NCBI RefSeq assembly: GCF_013415885.1
Contig: NZ_CP058910.1
Location: 3,720,001 to 3,784,000 of the forward strand
From: Halosimplex rubrum
GTDB lineage: Archaea; Halobacteriota; Halobacteria; Halobacteriales; Haloarculaceae
DNA: 64,000 bases
Reading direction: 5' to 3'
The translations under genes were made by a program, and so were the position numbers. The notes below the pieces were generated by a model. That model was not told the origin of the DNA. It was given only the letters and a program-made list of their open reading frames with translations, and ran no database searches. Positions 8,547 through 17,822 of this stretch are shown here, piece after piece (positions within the stretch are counted from its first letter, which is position 1; each line of letters opens with the position of its first letter).

Positions 8547-9293
8547 ATGACTGTCCGACACGACGGCCTGACTGTCGACTGGCTCGGCTACGCCACCCTG
8601 CGGATCGAGGGCGACGACACCGTCGTCTACCTCGACCCCGGCCGCTACGGCACGCTCACCGGCGAGTGGGAGCCGGACACCCCCGGCGTCGGCCACCCGC
8701 CGGGACGGGACTACCGCGCCGAGGACGCCGACGTGGTCTGTGTCACGCACATCCACCACTACGACAGCGACGGCGTCGAACGCGTCTCGAACGAGGACAC
8801 CACGGTCGTCGCCTTCGAAGGCATCGACGTGGGAGACACCGACCGCGAGTTGACGCCGGTCGAGGAACTCCCCTACGAGGTCGTCGAGGTCGGCATGGAG
8901 GACGAACTCGTCGTCGACGACGTGCCGATCGCGACCGTCCCCGCCTACAACGACCCCGACGGGAAGAACGTCGACGACGACGGCGAGCCGATCCACCCGA
9001 AGGGGATCGGCTGCGGCTTCGTCGTCACCGTCGACGACACCAACGTCTTCTGGACCGGCGACTCCGACGCCTTGGAGGGCCACGAGGCGCTCGACGTGTC
9101 GCTGTTCGTCCCGTCGATCGCCCGGTCGTTCACCATGGACCGCCACGACGCCGCCGACCTGGCCGAGGCGATGGACCCGGATCTGGTGCTCCCGATCCAC
9201 TACAACACCTTCGAGGCGCTGGAAGCCGACAGCGGCGCCTTCGCCGAGGACGTCGCGAAGCGGGGCGTCCCGGTCGTCCTCGACGAGCGATAG
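8547..9293 (+). CDS. MBL-fold (metallo-beta-lactamase superfamily) metal-dependent hydrolase
   Basis: This 248-residue protein belongs to the UlaG/YtnP-like end of the MBL fold. It has a short first strand region (LTVDWLGYATLRIEG), the metal motif HIHHYDSDG (His68 first ligand), then FWTGDSDAL and a late PIHYNTFEAL His. These are the expected ligands for a di-metal site. The substrate is unknown. A TATA-like CCTTAACC at 8516-8523 lies 24-31 nt before the ATG, supporting a leaderless start. It is transcribed away from the toxin-antitoxin operon. Confidence 0.88.
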   Translation: MTVRHDGLTVDWLGYATLRIEGDDTVVYLDPGRYGTLTGEWEPDTPGVGHPPGRDYRAEDADVVCVTHIHHYDSDGVERVSNEDTTVVAFEGIDVGDTDRELTPVEELPYEVVEVGMEDELVVDDVPIATVPAYNDPDGKNVDDDGEPIHPKGIGCGFVVTVDDTNVFWTGDSDALEGHEALDVSLFVPSIARSFTMDRHDAADLAEAMDPDLVLPIHYNTFEALEADSGAFAEDVAKRGVPVVLDER

Positions 9294-9639
9294 ACCGCCC
9301 GGACGGCACCGACTCCCGGGCGGCAAGCTCGAACCCGAGCCCGGAACGGACCACGCCGTCGAAGCCACGGTCGCCCGCGAGATCGAGGAGGAGGTCGGCG
9401 TCGAAGTCGGCGAAGTCGAGTACGTCTGTTCGGGCACGTTCGAGACCGATACCGGCCACCGGTGTCTGAACGTGGTCACGCTGTGCGAGTACGAGGGCGG
9501 CGAGGCCCGCGTCCGCGAGCCCGAGGAGGTCGCGGCGGTCCACTGGCTCGCGCTCGACGAACTCCGCGCTCGCGAGGACGTGCCCGAGTTCACCGGTACC
9601 TACGTCGAACGCGCCGCCGCGGTCCGCGGACCGGACTGA
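9292..9639 (+). pseudogene. 5'-truncated Nudix hydrolase remnant
   Basis: The frame ending at TGA 9637-9639 encodes a Nudix-like segment: LPGGKLEPEPG, then VAREIEEEVGVEVGEVEYVC, then VHWLALDELRAREDVPEF near the end. The REIEEEVGV part matches the Nudix-box core. No ATG or GTG lies before the box in this frame, and the ~40-50 residues that normally precede the box are missing: the readable frame simply runs out at the stop of the MBL gene. The spacing between the GG and the RE is also longer than usual. It reads as the surviving 3' part of a gene cut by rearrangement. Confidence 0.65.
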
Positions 9640-9660
9640 GTTGGCTCCCGGCGCGCTCGC

Positions 9661-10272
9661 TCACAGCCGGTCGCGGTCGACGCGTACCCGCTCGAACGCC
9701 TCGACGGCGAGCCAGCCGCCCCAGACGGCGAACGCGACCGACCCGAACAGCTCCGGGATGGCGATCCCGGGCGGGAACCACGGGAAGAGGAACCACCAGG
9801 CCCACGAGACGACGTGCAGGACGCCGAGCAGGACCAGCACGAGCCCGCGGAACTCCCGTCCGACGGCGTAGTCGCCCGCGCCCCACAGGAACACCGCGAG
9901 CGTCAGGAACAGGAAGAAGGGGACGGCGACCAGGCCGTGGAGCGGGTCGGGCAGCGGAAACACGCCCACGAGCGCCATGAACAGCATGGCGAGCAGACCG
10001 AAGAGACCGCCCGCTCGCCGGATCGGGTCGTCCGTGTCGGCGAGCACGGCGACGACGAAGCCGGCGCCGAGCGCGCCGCCGACGAGGAGGGCGCCGTTGA
10101 AGATCGGCGCCGTCGCGGCGCCGCGGGCGCCGAGGTCGGAGAGGGCGTAGTACAGCGGCGAGAACCACGGCGCCGCGAACATCGCGTAGACGACGCCGCC
10201 GAAGCCGACGGCGATGGCCGCGAGTCCGACTGCGGGCGGGACCAGCGGGCGAGCGGGATCGTACTCGGCCAT
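9661..10272 (-). CDS. DUF998 family membrane protein
   Basis: This 203-residue protein has about six hydrophobic helices spread along its length and the DUF998-type pattern YYALSDLGARGAATAPIFN (residues ~41-59) in the first loop/second helix region. The family consists of integral membrane proteins of unknown function. The ATG at 10272 follows a short intergenic space. The gene is convergent with the Nudix remnant and runs in the same direction as the membrane protein at 10394, but is separated from it by ~120 nt. Confidence 0.85.
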   Translation of the reverse strand: MAEYDPARPLVPPAVGLAAIAVGFGGVVYAMFAAPWFSPLYYALSDLGARGAATAPIFNGALLVGGALGAGFVVAVLADTDDPIRRAGGLFGLLAMLFMALVGVFPLPDPLHGLVAVPFFLFLTLAVFLWGAGDYAVGREFRGLVLVLLGVLHVVSWAWWFLFPWFPPGIAIPELFGSVAFAVWGGWLAVEAFERVRVDRDRL

Positions 10273-10393
10273 ATCGCGCCGTGGGTCCGCCCCGACGAAA
10301 AAAGACGGGGATGGCGTTCAGTTCGGCGTGCCCGCCGGACCGGTGGAACCACGAGGGCGCGCCAGCGCGCGCCGGTTCGGACGTTCCCGGTCG

Positions 10394-11128
10394 TCACAGG
10401 CTCGCGAGGTTCTGCCGGAGTTTGATGGTCGCGGTCATCAGGGCGGTGGCGGTCATGATGACGAAGACGATCTGGACGTGCATGACGACGACGCGGTCGA
10501 GGCCGGCGACGGTGGCCAGATCGACGGCGGGGACGAGCGTGGCGAAGGCGAGGACGGGCAGCAGGTGGCGGAGCAGCGAGTCGATCATCGTGCCCTGGAC
10601 CATCGCGGCGGCGGTCTGGCGGCGGCCGAACCAGAAGCCGTAGCCGGCGAAGGCGAGCGCGCCGACGCCCTGGAGCGCCAGGAGCGGGCGTCGGAGGCCG
10701 ACGAGGGCGACCCCGAAGACGACGGCGGCGACGACGCCGACGAAGGCGACTTCGACGAGGCGGCGACCGGGGAAGACGTCGTCGGCGCCGGTCGTCGAGA
10801 GCGCGGCGTTGAAGTAGATCTCTCGCACGGACAGCGCGAGCAGGAGGACGACCGCGAGCATGAGGCCGGTCTTGTAGGGGGTCCGGATCGAGGTGACGAT
10901 CTCGAGGACGCCGACGACGCCGTAGCACGCGGCGACCAGCCCGACGTACAGCAGGTACTCCCAGAGGACCCGCTGGGCGTCGACGCCGGTGGCGCGCATG
11001 TTGAGGTAGGCGTAGGCGCCGAAGCGGGCGGCGATGACCGTCAGGAGGACGAGCCCGATGAAGACGATGAACGTCAGGTTGGGGTTGTCCGCGACGAGGT
11101 AGAGCCCGACCTTCACGTCACCGGCCAT
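10394..11128 (-). CDS. Multi-spanning membrane protein overlapping the kinase-like gene
   Basis: This 244-residue protein has about seven predicted membrane helices and short loops. I do not recognise a named family. The start codon lies inside the end of the upstream kinase-like gene (11-nt overlap, 11118-11128), so the two are almost certainly one operon and translationally coupled. Charged residues sit mainly at helix ends (YLNMRATGVDAQRVLWEYLL, SVREIYFNAALS). The context suggests a membrane partner of the kinase-like protein, but no function is known. Confidence 0.8.
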   Translation of the reverse strand: MAGDVKVGLYLVADNPNLTFIVFIGLVLLTVIAARFGAYAYLNMRATGVDAQRVLWEYLLYVGLVAACYGVVGVLEIVTSIRTPYKTGLMLAVVLLLALSVREIYFNAALSTTGADDVFPGRRLVEVAFVGVVAAVVFGVALVGLRRPLLALQGVGALAFAGYGFWFGRRQTAAAMVQGTMIDSLLRHLLPVLAFATLVPAVDLATVAGLDRVVVMHVQIVFVIMTATALMTATIKLRQNLASL

Positions 11129-12656
11129 CGGGGTCGACCCCCCGAAGCTCCCGCCGGAACTGCCTGACCGTCTCGTACCTGGTGAGTTTCCCCGTCGCCG
11201 TCGCCTTGCGCACGACCTGGTCCAGCCCGCGGGGGAGGTCCGGGTCGACCTCGCTCGGCACGGGCGCCCGGTCGGAACACACCCCCGAGCGGATCTCCTC
11301 GCCGGTACCGCGATACGGTGGTTCGCCCGTCACGAGTCGGTAGAGCAGGGCGCCGAGGCCGTACACGTCGGTGGCGTGGTCGACGCTGCCGAACCGCTCC
11401 GAGTAGTGTTCGGGGGCGGCGAACCTGGGGTCGACGACGTTCGCGAGGCCCAGGTGGTCGGCGTAGACGCGCGCGAGGCCGAAAGCCGCCGCTCGCGGGC
11501 GCTGGCGCTCGCGCTCGGTGAGCGTGTCGCCGGGGTAGGCGACGGTCGCGGGGTCGAGCGCCCCGTGGACGACGCCGTGCTGGTGGGCGTGGGCGACGGC
11601 GTCGGCGACCTCGACTACGTTCGCGACGGCCTGGCGCACGTCGAGGGCCTCGTCTTCCCGGTCGGCCAGCGTGGTCCCCGTGTGCTCCAGCGCGGCCCAC
11701 GGCCGCGGACGCAGGCCCCAGTCGTGGACCGACACCACCGAGTCGTGGCCGTCGACGCCGGCCCAGGCGTCGAGGGCGTCCCGGAGCGCGCCGGCGAACG
11801 CCGTCCGGTCGTCGTCGGGCACCCGGAAGACGGTCAGCGAGAGGGGGACCTCCGCGTCGTCGACCGTCCCGACGGCGCGGTAGCGGTCGCCGAACCGCCC
11901 TTCGGTGCGGTCCGAGAGGACGGACAGGTCGTCGAAGCGGCTCCGGTCGATCACCGCCGACAGGCGGCGCGTGACCAGCGCCAGTCGCCCGCGCGTCAGC
12001 TCCCGACGGCCGTCGTCGGCGCCCTCGCCGTCCGACTCGCTCTCGTCGGCTTCGGGGTCGCCCTCGTCGGCTTCGGGGTCGCCCTCGTCGGCTTCGGGGT
12101 CGCCCTCGCCTTTCGCCAGCGTCGACGGGTCGAGGTCGGCGCCGGGCGAGCGGTCGGTGTAGACGCGTTGACCGCCGGCCTCGCCGGTCTCGCCGCCCGC
12201 AACGCGTGCCCGGCCGACGCCGCGGTCGCCCGACGTGGGCGAGAGATACTCGCTGCGGGCGAACCCGCCGCCGGACTGGTAGAGGTGCTCGCGCGCCCGC
12301 AACTCCAGTTGCTCGTCCAGATCCGTGACCGCCTCGTCGACCGCCTTCGGCCGGCGGGCGGCGAGGTAGTCGAGCGCGTGCGGGACTTCGACGGGCGAGT
12401 CGTCGTCCAGCCGGTCGACCAGCCGGCGGACGACGGGGTCGAGCAGGTCCGGGTCGGCCTCGACGACGAGACAGAGCGCGAGCGCCGCCCGCAGTCGCTG
12501 CGGGCGGTCCTCGCCGTCGAGCGCGCCGAGCAGTTGCGGCATGCGTTCGTCACCGCGCTCGGGGTCGTCGAGGACGGTCACGACCGGGTCGTCGTCGCCG
12601 TCGCTCCCGCCGGCTTCCGTCCCGTCTCGGCTCGCCCCGTCGGTGTCCTCGGCCAT
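11118..12656 (-). CDS. Protein kinase-like protein lacking catalytic residues (pseudokinase) with N-terminal HEAT-like region
   Basis: A 512-residue protein. Residues ~35-125 look like HEAT-type helical repeats (LRAALALCLVVEADPDLLDP). Residues ~180-215 are an acidic linker with three GDPEADE copies. Residues ~255-505 have the order of a Hanks-type kinase. The usual VAIK Lys is absent (PLSLTVFRV). HRDLKPxN is replaced by H364-GALDPAT (no catalytic Asp, Lys or Asn). DFG is A391-FG. Structural motifs remain: APE (A414-P415-E416) and the helix-F DVYGLGALLY (D430). It should fold like a kinase but not transfer phosphate, and may act as a scaffold for the overlapping membrane protein. Confidence 0.85.
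   Translation of the reverse strand: MAEDTDGASRDGTEAGGSDGDDDPVVTVLDDPERGDERMPQLLGALDGEDRPQRLRAALALCLVVEADPDLLDPVVRRLVDRLDDDSPVEVPHALDYLAARRPKAVDEAVTDLDEQLELRAREHLYQSGGGFARSEYLSPTSGDRGVGRARVAGGETGEAGGQRVYTDRSPGADLDPSTLAKGEGDPEADEGDPEADEGDPEADESESDGEGADDGRRELTRGRLALVTRRLSAVIDRSRFDDLSVLSDRTEGRFGDRYRAVGTVDDAEVPLSLTVFRVPDDDRTAFAGALRDALDAWAGVDGHDSVVSVHDWGLRPRPWAALEHTGTTLADREDEALDVRQAVANVVEVADAVAHAHQHGVVHGALDPATVAYPGDTLTERERQRPRAAAFGLARVYADHLGLANVVDPRFAAPEHYSERFGSVDHATDVYGLGALLYRLVTGEPPYRGTGEEIRSGVCSDRAPVPSEVDPDLPRGLDQVVRKATATGKLTRYETVRQFRRELRGVDPDGR
12042..12104. repeat. Three tandem 21-bp repeats inside the kinase-like gene
   Basis: The unit CTCGTCGGCTTCGGGGTCGCC occurs three times in exact tandem (starts at 12042, 12063 and 12084; the third copy ends as GCC before diverging). 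On the minus strand it encodes GDPEADE x3 in the acidic linker. In-frame units of this kind easily change copy number by slippage without breaking the protein. Confidence 0.85.
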
Positions 12657-12767
12657 TCTGGTCGGTCGCCGCGTCGCGGTGCGCGGCTCGTGTTCCGCAT
12701 ATTTCTCCGGTCATCTACCAAGACTGTTTGGGTCCGCGAGGCGTTCGGGAGTGGCACCCTCGTCGGG

Positions 12768-12776
12768 AAACTTAAC
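12768..12776 (+). promoter_or_regulatory. TATA-like box before the DUF3604 gene
   Basis: AAACTTAAC lies 25-33 nt upstream of the ATG at 12801, the ideal leaderless spacing. The ATG at 12801 is not in frame with the long DUF3604 reading frame, which raises a start/frameshift question treated in the findings. Confidence 0.5.
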
Positions 12777-12868
12777 CCTCAGCCGCGCCACCCCGGTGGT
12801 ATGCCCGTTCAGACAGGCGCTCGCCGGACGGTCGGCGACGTCGCGGCGCCACCCCGTCCGGTTCGGCG

Positions 12869-14506
12869 GTGGTCCGCGTGCTGACGAAAGCCATCGAGTC
12901 CGTGAAGGTCTTCGCCGAGAACAACCCCTCACTGGCCGACCTCGCCCGCGGTCGGCGGCGTCGGTTCGACGACGCGGAGTGCGTCCTCCCCTCACGGGTC
13001 GTCACGACGGAGTCGCTGTCGGCCACCGTCTCGGTCTGGGACGAGTACCTCCGCCTGCTCCCCGACTACGACGGCACGCTCACCCTCGACAGCACCGACC
13101 CCGAGGCGATCTACCCCGAGGAGGTCGACTTCGGACTGACCGACGAGGCCGTGACGGAACTGGCGGGCGTCGCCTTCGAGACGCCCGGCGTCCAGTACCT
13201 GACGCTCACCGACGAGTCGGGGCGGCGGTTCACCAGCAACCCCGTCCAGGTGTTCGACTCCGAGCCCGACGAGCGCCTGTTCTGGGGGGACATCCACCTC
13301 CACTCGCAGTTCTCCGACGGCGCGGGGTCGATGAGCAAGGGCTTCGAGTTCGGCCGCGACGTGATGGACCTCGACGTGGTCGCCTACACCGACCACGACA
13401 CGATGGGATTTTTCATCCCGCCGAAGCTCCAGCGCCGCCGGATGCACAACGGCTACTTCGAGGACATGAAGACCGTCACGAAGCACTTCCACGACCCCGG
13501 GGAGTTCGTGACGCTCTTTGGCTACGAGTGGACGAAACAGCCGAACATGGGCGGTCACATCAACGTCTACTTCGAGGGGGTCGACGAGGCCGAGCTGTTC
13601 GACTCGCTGGACACCGACACCAACCGCTACGAGAAGCTGTTCCGCCGCCTGCAGACGTGGCGCGAGGAGACCGGCAACGAGGTGCTGGCCATCCCCCACC
13701 ACCCCGCCGAGGCGATGTACCCCCTCGATTTCTCGGCGATGGAGTACGACGACGACATCGCGCCGCTGGTCGAAGTGTACTCCCAGTGGGGCTCCAGCGA
13801 GCTGCCGGGCGAGGAGGGCAACCCCAAAGCGATCCGGATGGGCCAGGGCGAGATGGCCGACCCCGGCCACTACGTCCGGGACGCCCACGAACTGGGCTAC
13901 CGCGTCGGCATGATGGGGTCGTCTGACTTCCACGCGCCGCGGCCGGGCCGGTCGCACATCCACCTGCCGCCCCATCTCCCCTCCCTGTCGGACATCTGGG
14001 AGGACGGGATCGGCTGGGGTCACATCTGGCGGGTCTGGGACGAGGGGAGCTACCCCGGCGGGCTGACCGGCTTCTACGCCGAGGACCTCTCGCGGGAGAG
14101 CATCTTCGAGAGCCTGCGTTCGCGGCGGGTGTACGCGACCAGCCAGCCTCATCGGATCCTCGCGGAGTTCGCCGTCGACGGGACGGCGGTCGGCGAGGAC
14201 GACAGCACCGTCGTCGCCGACGGCGAGCGGACCGTCGAGTGGCTCGTCGCCGGGACCGCGCCGATCGAACGGGTCACGGTCGTCAAGAACAACGCCGACT
14301 GGCACGTCGTCGGCGGGACGGCCGACGAGTCGGCCGACCTGGACGCCTACACCGAGGCCGGCGAGGTCACCGACGACGAGCCCGTGACCGGGATGGCCTG
14401 GGACGACGAGCGCGGCAGCGACGCCGACGTGTACTACCTGCGGGTCGAACAGGCCGACGACGGGATGGCGTGGGCCGGCCCCCTCTGGGTCGAGCCCGAG
14501 GCCTGA
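12869..14506 (+). CDS. DUF3604 family protein (PHP-like)
   Basis: From the GTG at 12869 the protein has 545 residues. Residues ~40-130 form an Ig-like segment ([26 protein letters not shown]). The main domain then begins with [11 protein letters not shown] (residues ~138-148) and continues with [18 protein letters not shown] and [10 protein letters not shown]. These are His/Asp clusters like the metal site of PHP-type phosphoesterases. The biochemical role of DUF3604 is not settled. The start is doubtful: the best promoter points to an ATG at 12801 in another frame, so the N-terminus may be longer and frameshifted. Confidence 0.8.
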   Translation: MVRVLTKAIESVKVFAENNPSLADLARGRRRRFDDAECVLPSRVVTTESLSATVSVWDEYLRLLPDYDGTLTLDSTDPEAIYPEEVDFGLTDEAVTELAGVAFETPGVQYLTLTDESGRRFTSNPVQVFDSEPDERLFWGDIHLHSQFSDGAGSMSKGFEFGRDVMDLDVVAYTDHDTMGFFIPPKLQRRRMHNGYFEDMKTVTKHFHDPGEFVTLFGYEWTKQPNMGGHINVYFEGVDEAELFDSLDTDTNRYEKLFRRLQTWREETGNEVLAIPHHPAEAMYPLDFSAMEYDDDIAPLVEVYSQWGSSELPGEEGNPKAIRMGQGEMADPGHYVRDAHELGYRVGMMGSSDFHAPRPGRSHIHLPPHLPSLSDIWEDGIGWGHIWRVWDEGSYPGGLTGFYAEDLSRESIFESLRSRRVYATSQPHRILAEFAVDGTAVGEDDSTVVADGERTVEWLVAGTAPIERVTVVKNNADWHVVGGTADESADLDAYTEAGEVTDDEPVTGMAWDDERGSDADVYYLRVEQADDGMAWAGPLWVEPEA

Positions 14507-14602
14507 GCGGACCGGTCGAACCCACCGGGATCCGCGGCGGTCGCGGCACGATTCTCCGCATCGACCGAGCGCGGCTATCACGGCTGAGAATCGCGCACGA
14601 AC

Positions 14603-14610
14603 GCTTTACA
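14603..14610 (+). promoter_or_regulatory. TATA-like box of the htrII-sopII operon
   Basis: GCTTTACA lies 25-32 nt upstream of the transducer ATG at 14635, consistent with a leaderless bicistronic transcript. No second promoter fits in the 2-nt gap before the rhodopsin gene. Confidence 0.5.
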
Positions 14611-14634
14611 GGGAGTACTCCTCGGTACCGAACG

Positions 14635-16944
14635 ATGACATCGGATGCACCTTCTCTCTTGCCCGGGGTGATACGGCGGTCGTACGCCGCCCGCCTCGGC
14701 GCGGCGCTCGCGGTCGCGGTCGTGGTGATGGTCGGCTTCGGGGCCGTCATCAGCACGCAGGCCTCGGCGACGCTGCAGGACGACGTGGAGAACGACCTGC
14801 GGACGCTCTCGGAGACGCGGACGGCCGAACTCGACTCGTGGCTCGGGAGCGTCCAGCGGGAAGCCGCGCTCACGTCGCAGCTCTCGGCCGTCCGTTCGGG
14901 CGACGGCGCGGCGGTCGACGAGGCGCTGACCGCCCAGTTCGAGTCCGGGACCGTCCCGCCGGACGTGGTGGCGATCCACTACCTGAACACCGAGTCGATG
15001 GTGTTCACGGAGAGCACGAACGACGAGTTCGAGGGGCTCAGTCCCGCCGACCAGGGCGCGCCGTTCGCGACCGATCCGCCGGCGTTCGACGGGCCGGACG
15101 ACACCTACGTGACGGAGCCGTTCGCGGTACCGGCGGTCGACCACCCGGTCGTCGCCGTCGTCACGCCCGTCCCGGGCGCCGAGGACCGCGCGCTCGTGTT
15201 CATGACCGACCTGGCCGCGCGGTCGTCGTCGCTCGCCGACGCGAACGCCGACACCTCGACGGTCGTCGTCAACGCCGCCGGGCGGTACGTCGCCCACCCC
15301 AACGAGAGCAAGATCCTCACGCCCCACGAGGGCCACGAGACGAACGCCTCGGCCGCGGCGGGCACGACGGCGTTCATGGACATGGGCGATACCCTCATGG
15401 CGAGCACGAAGATGGAGACCAAAGACTGGACCGTCATGATCCACTCCCCGAAGGACGTTGCCTACGCGCTCGGCTCGCAGATCAACTCCGACCTGGTGGG
15501 GCTGGTGCTGCTGGCGATCATCAACCTCGGGCTCGTCGGCGTCACCATCGGGAGCAACACGATCATCTCGCTGCGTCGCATCTCCGAGCGGGCGGAATCG
15601 ATGGCCGACGGCGACCTGGCGGTCGACCTCGCGACGACCCGGGAAGACGAGATCGGCGCGCTCTACCGGTCGTTCCAGGACATGCGCGACTCGATACGCG
15701 AGCAGATCGCCGAGACCGACGAGGCTCGCGCCGAGGCCGAGGAGGCCCGCACCGAAGCCGAGGAGGCGCGCCAGCGCGCCGAGCGGGAGGCCGCCGAGAT
15801 GGAGTCGATGACGACCCATCTGGAGGCCAAAGCGACCGAGTACGGCGACGTGCTCTCCGAGGCCGCCGACGGCGACCTGACCCGTCGGGTCGACCCGGCG
15901 AGTGACAACGCGTCGATGGCGTCGGTCGGCGAGAGCATCAACGAGACGCTCGACGCGCTGGAGGAGACCATCGCGCGGATGAAATCCTTCGCCGACGACG
16001 TGTCGGACGCCGGCGAACAGGTCGGGACCGGCGCCGAGCGAGTCGACCAGGCGAGCGAACAGGTGACCGCCTCGATCTCGGAGATCTTCGACGGGACGAC
16101 CGAGCAGTCCGAGCGCCTGGAGACGGCCGCCGGCGAGATGGAGAACCTCTCGGCGACGGCCCAGCAGGTCGCCTCCTCGGCTCAGGAGGTGGCGACAACC
16201 TCCCAGCGAGCCGCCGAAGCCGGCGAGGAGGGCCGCGAGGCCGCCAAGCGCGCCATCGAGGAGATGGGCGCTATCGACGCCGAGACCGAGGAGACGGTCG
16301 CGGCCATCAACGACCTCGACGACGAGCTCGACGAGATCGGCCAGATCGTGAGCGTCATCACGGAGATCGTCGAGCAGACGAACATGCTGGCGCTGAACGC
16401 GAGCATCGAGGCGGCCCACGCCGACGGCGACGGCGCCGGCTTCGCGGTCGTCGCCGACGAGATCAAGGGGCTGGCCGAGGAGACCAAGGAGGCCGCCGGC
16501 GACATCGAGTCCCGCATCGACGGCATTCAGGCGCAGGCGGGCGAGACGGTCGAGCGGATGGAGTCGACGAGCGAGCGGGTCACCGACGGCGTCGGGACGG
16601 TCGAGGAGGCCGTCGACGCGCTGGAGACCATCGTCGAGCACACCGAGGAGGTCGACACCGGTATCCAGGAGATCGACGACGCCACGGAGGAACAGGCCCG
16701 GACCGCCCAGGAGGTGATGGGGACTATCGACGATCTGACGGCGATCAGCCAGCAGACGGCGACGGAGGCCGACACGGTGGCCGGGGCGGCAGACGACCAG
16801 TCCCAGTCGATCGACCGGGTCGCGGCCTCCGCCCGCGACCTGCGCCAGCGGGCCGAGGAACTGACGACGGCGCTGTCGCGCTTCGAGACGCGAAACGGCG
16901 CCGGGAACGCGGAAACGGCCGCGATCGCGGCCACGGAGGACTGA
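14635..16944 (+). CDS. htrII: Methyl-accepting phototaxis/chemotaxis transducer (HtrII-like)
   Basis: A 769-residue membrane transducer. TM1 is at ~16-40 and a large external sensor region at ~41-280. TM2 (~282-306) is followed by a HAMP domain (~307-360) and a long coiled-coil signalling domain. The hairpin-tip consensus [18 protein letters not shown] lies around residues 578-595, with acidic/Gln-rich methylation-type helices on both sides. It should pass signals from the rhodopsin encoded 2 nt downstream to CheA/CheW. The large ectodomain, unlike the short one of Natronomonas HtrII, suggests it may also sense a chemical, as reported for Halobacterium HtrII. The longer in-frame extension upstream of 14635 is rejected. 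Confidence 0.88.
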   Translation: MTSDAPSLLPGVIRRSYAARLGAALAVAVVVMVGFGAVISTQASATLQDDVENDLRTLSETRTAELDSWLGSVQREAALTSQLSAVRSGDGAAVDEALTAQFESGTVPPDVVAIHYLNTESMVFTESTNDEFEGLSPADQGAPFATDPPAFDGPDDTYVTEPFAVPAVDHPVVAVVTPVPGAEDRALVFMTDLAARSSSLADANADTSTVVVNAAGRYVAHPNESKILTPHEGHETNASAAAGTTAFMDMGDTLMASTKMETKDWTVMIHSPKDVAYALGSQINSDLVGLVLLAIINLGLVGVTIGSNTIISLRRISERAESMADGDLAVDLATTREDEIGALYRSFQDMRDSIREQIAETDEARAEAEEARTEAEEARQRAEREAAEMESMTTHLEAKATEYGDVLSEAADGDLTRRVDPASDNASMASVGESINETLDALEETIARMKSFADDVSDAGEQVGTGAERVDQASEQVTASISEIFDGTTEQSERLETAAGEMENLSATAQQVASSAQEVATTSQRAAEAGEEGREAAKRAIEEMGAIDAETEETVAAINDLDDELDEIGQIVSVITEIVEQTNMLALNASIEAAHADGDGAGFAVVADEIKGLAEETKEAAGDIESRIDGIQAQAGETVERMESTSERVTDGVGTVEEAVDALETIVEHTEEVDTGIQEIDDATEEQARTAQEVMGTIDDLTAISQQTATEADTVAGAADDQSQSIDRVAASARDLRQRAEELTTALSRFETRNGAGNAETAAIAATED

Positions 16945-16946
16945 CA

Positions 16947-17672
16947 ATGCTGGGACTCACGACCTGGTTCACGATCGGTACGCTCGGAATGGTCGTCGGG
17001 ATCGCGATGCTGGCCTACGGCACCCTGTTGGTCCCATCGGAACGCCGGCGACAGCTCGCGCTGGCGGCGCTCGTCCCCGGGATCGCGGCGGTCGCCTACG
17101 CGGTCATGGCGCTCGGGGTCGGCGGACTCGTGACCGCGGACGGCGGGACGGTCTTCGTCCCGCGCTACGTCGACTGGCTGTTGACGACGCCGATCCACGT
17201 CGCGCTCGTCGCGCTGATCGCCGGCGCGTCGACGCGCGCCATCGCTCGCCTCGCCGCGCTGCAGGCGGCGACCATCGTCTTCGGGTTCGTCGGCGCGACG
17301 CTCGCGGCCCCGCTGAACTGGGCGCTCTACCTCGTCGGTAGCGCCTGTTTCGTCGGCGTCGTCTACCTCCTGTTCACGGAGACGGCGGCGCTGGCCGACG
17401 AGAAGCCCGACGACGTGGCCGCCCTGTTCCGGAAGCTCCGGGCGTTCGTCGTCGTCCTGTGGCTGGTCTACCCGGTCATCTGGCTGGTCGGTCCCGCGGG
17501 CTTCGAGATCATGGACATCGAGACTACCGCGCTGGTCGTCACGTACATCGACGTGGTCGCGAAGGTCGGCTTCGGCCTCATCGCGATCAACGACTTCGTC
17601 AAGATGGCCGCCGCGACCGACGAAACCGCCGACGCGGACGCCGCCGTCGGCGACCCGCAGGCCGCCGACTGA
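16947..17672 (+). CDS. sopII: Sensory rhodopsin II-like photoreceptor
   Basis: This 241-residue protein has seven membrane helices and a microbial rhodopsin signature. R73 and D76 lie in VPRYVDWLLTTP (helix C counterion region). Leu87 sits at the position of the proton donor of bacteriorhodopsin, so it is a sensor rather than a pump. Y175 lies in helix F, and D202 and Lys206 (retinal Schiff base) in helix G. The stretch GIAAVAYAVMALGVG matches Natronomonas SRII very closely. The Tyr that contacts the transducer (Y200) is kept. The residue before the Lys is Ala205 instead of the Thr/Ser usual in SRII. The gene follows its transducer after 2 nt, the usual htrII-sopII order. Confidence 0.88.
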   Translation: MLGLTTWFTIGTLGMVVGIAMLAYGTLLVPSERRRQLALAALVPGIAAVAYAVMALGVGGLVTADGGTVFVPRYVDWLLTTPIHVALVALIAGASTRAIARLAALQAATIVFGFVGATLAAPLNWALYLVGSACFVGVVYLLFTETAALADEKPDDVAALFRKLRAFVVVLWLVYPVIWLVGPAGFEIMDIETTALVVTYIDVVAKVGFGLIAINDFVKMAAATDETADADAAVGDPQAAD

Positions 17673-17822
17673 CGGCGGCGAACGGCGACGTTTTCGGCGG
17701 CGAACGGCGATGGGCGACAGCGACAGCTGCCGCTGGCGGGTCGAGCGCGCGGAGAAGGGGGGACGGCGTGGGGCCGTCGGTGCCGAACGAACTGGGCCGT
17801 CACCGGATCGGTCGGGCGCCGA

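Noticed and set aside
14578-16947. 789-codon open frame opposite htrII
   Set aside because: Arg/Leu/Val/His-rich shadow without motifs; the transducer on the plus strand has all expected domains.
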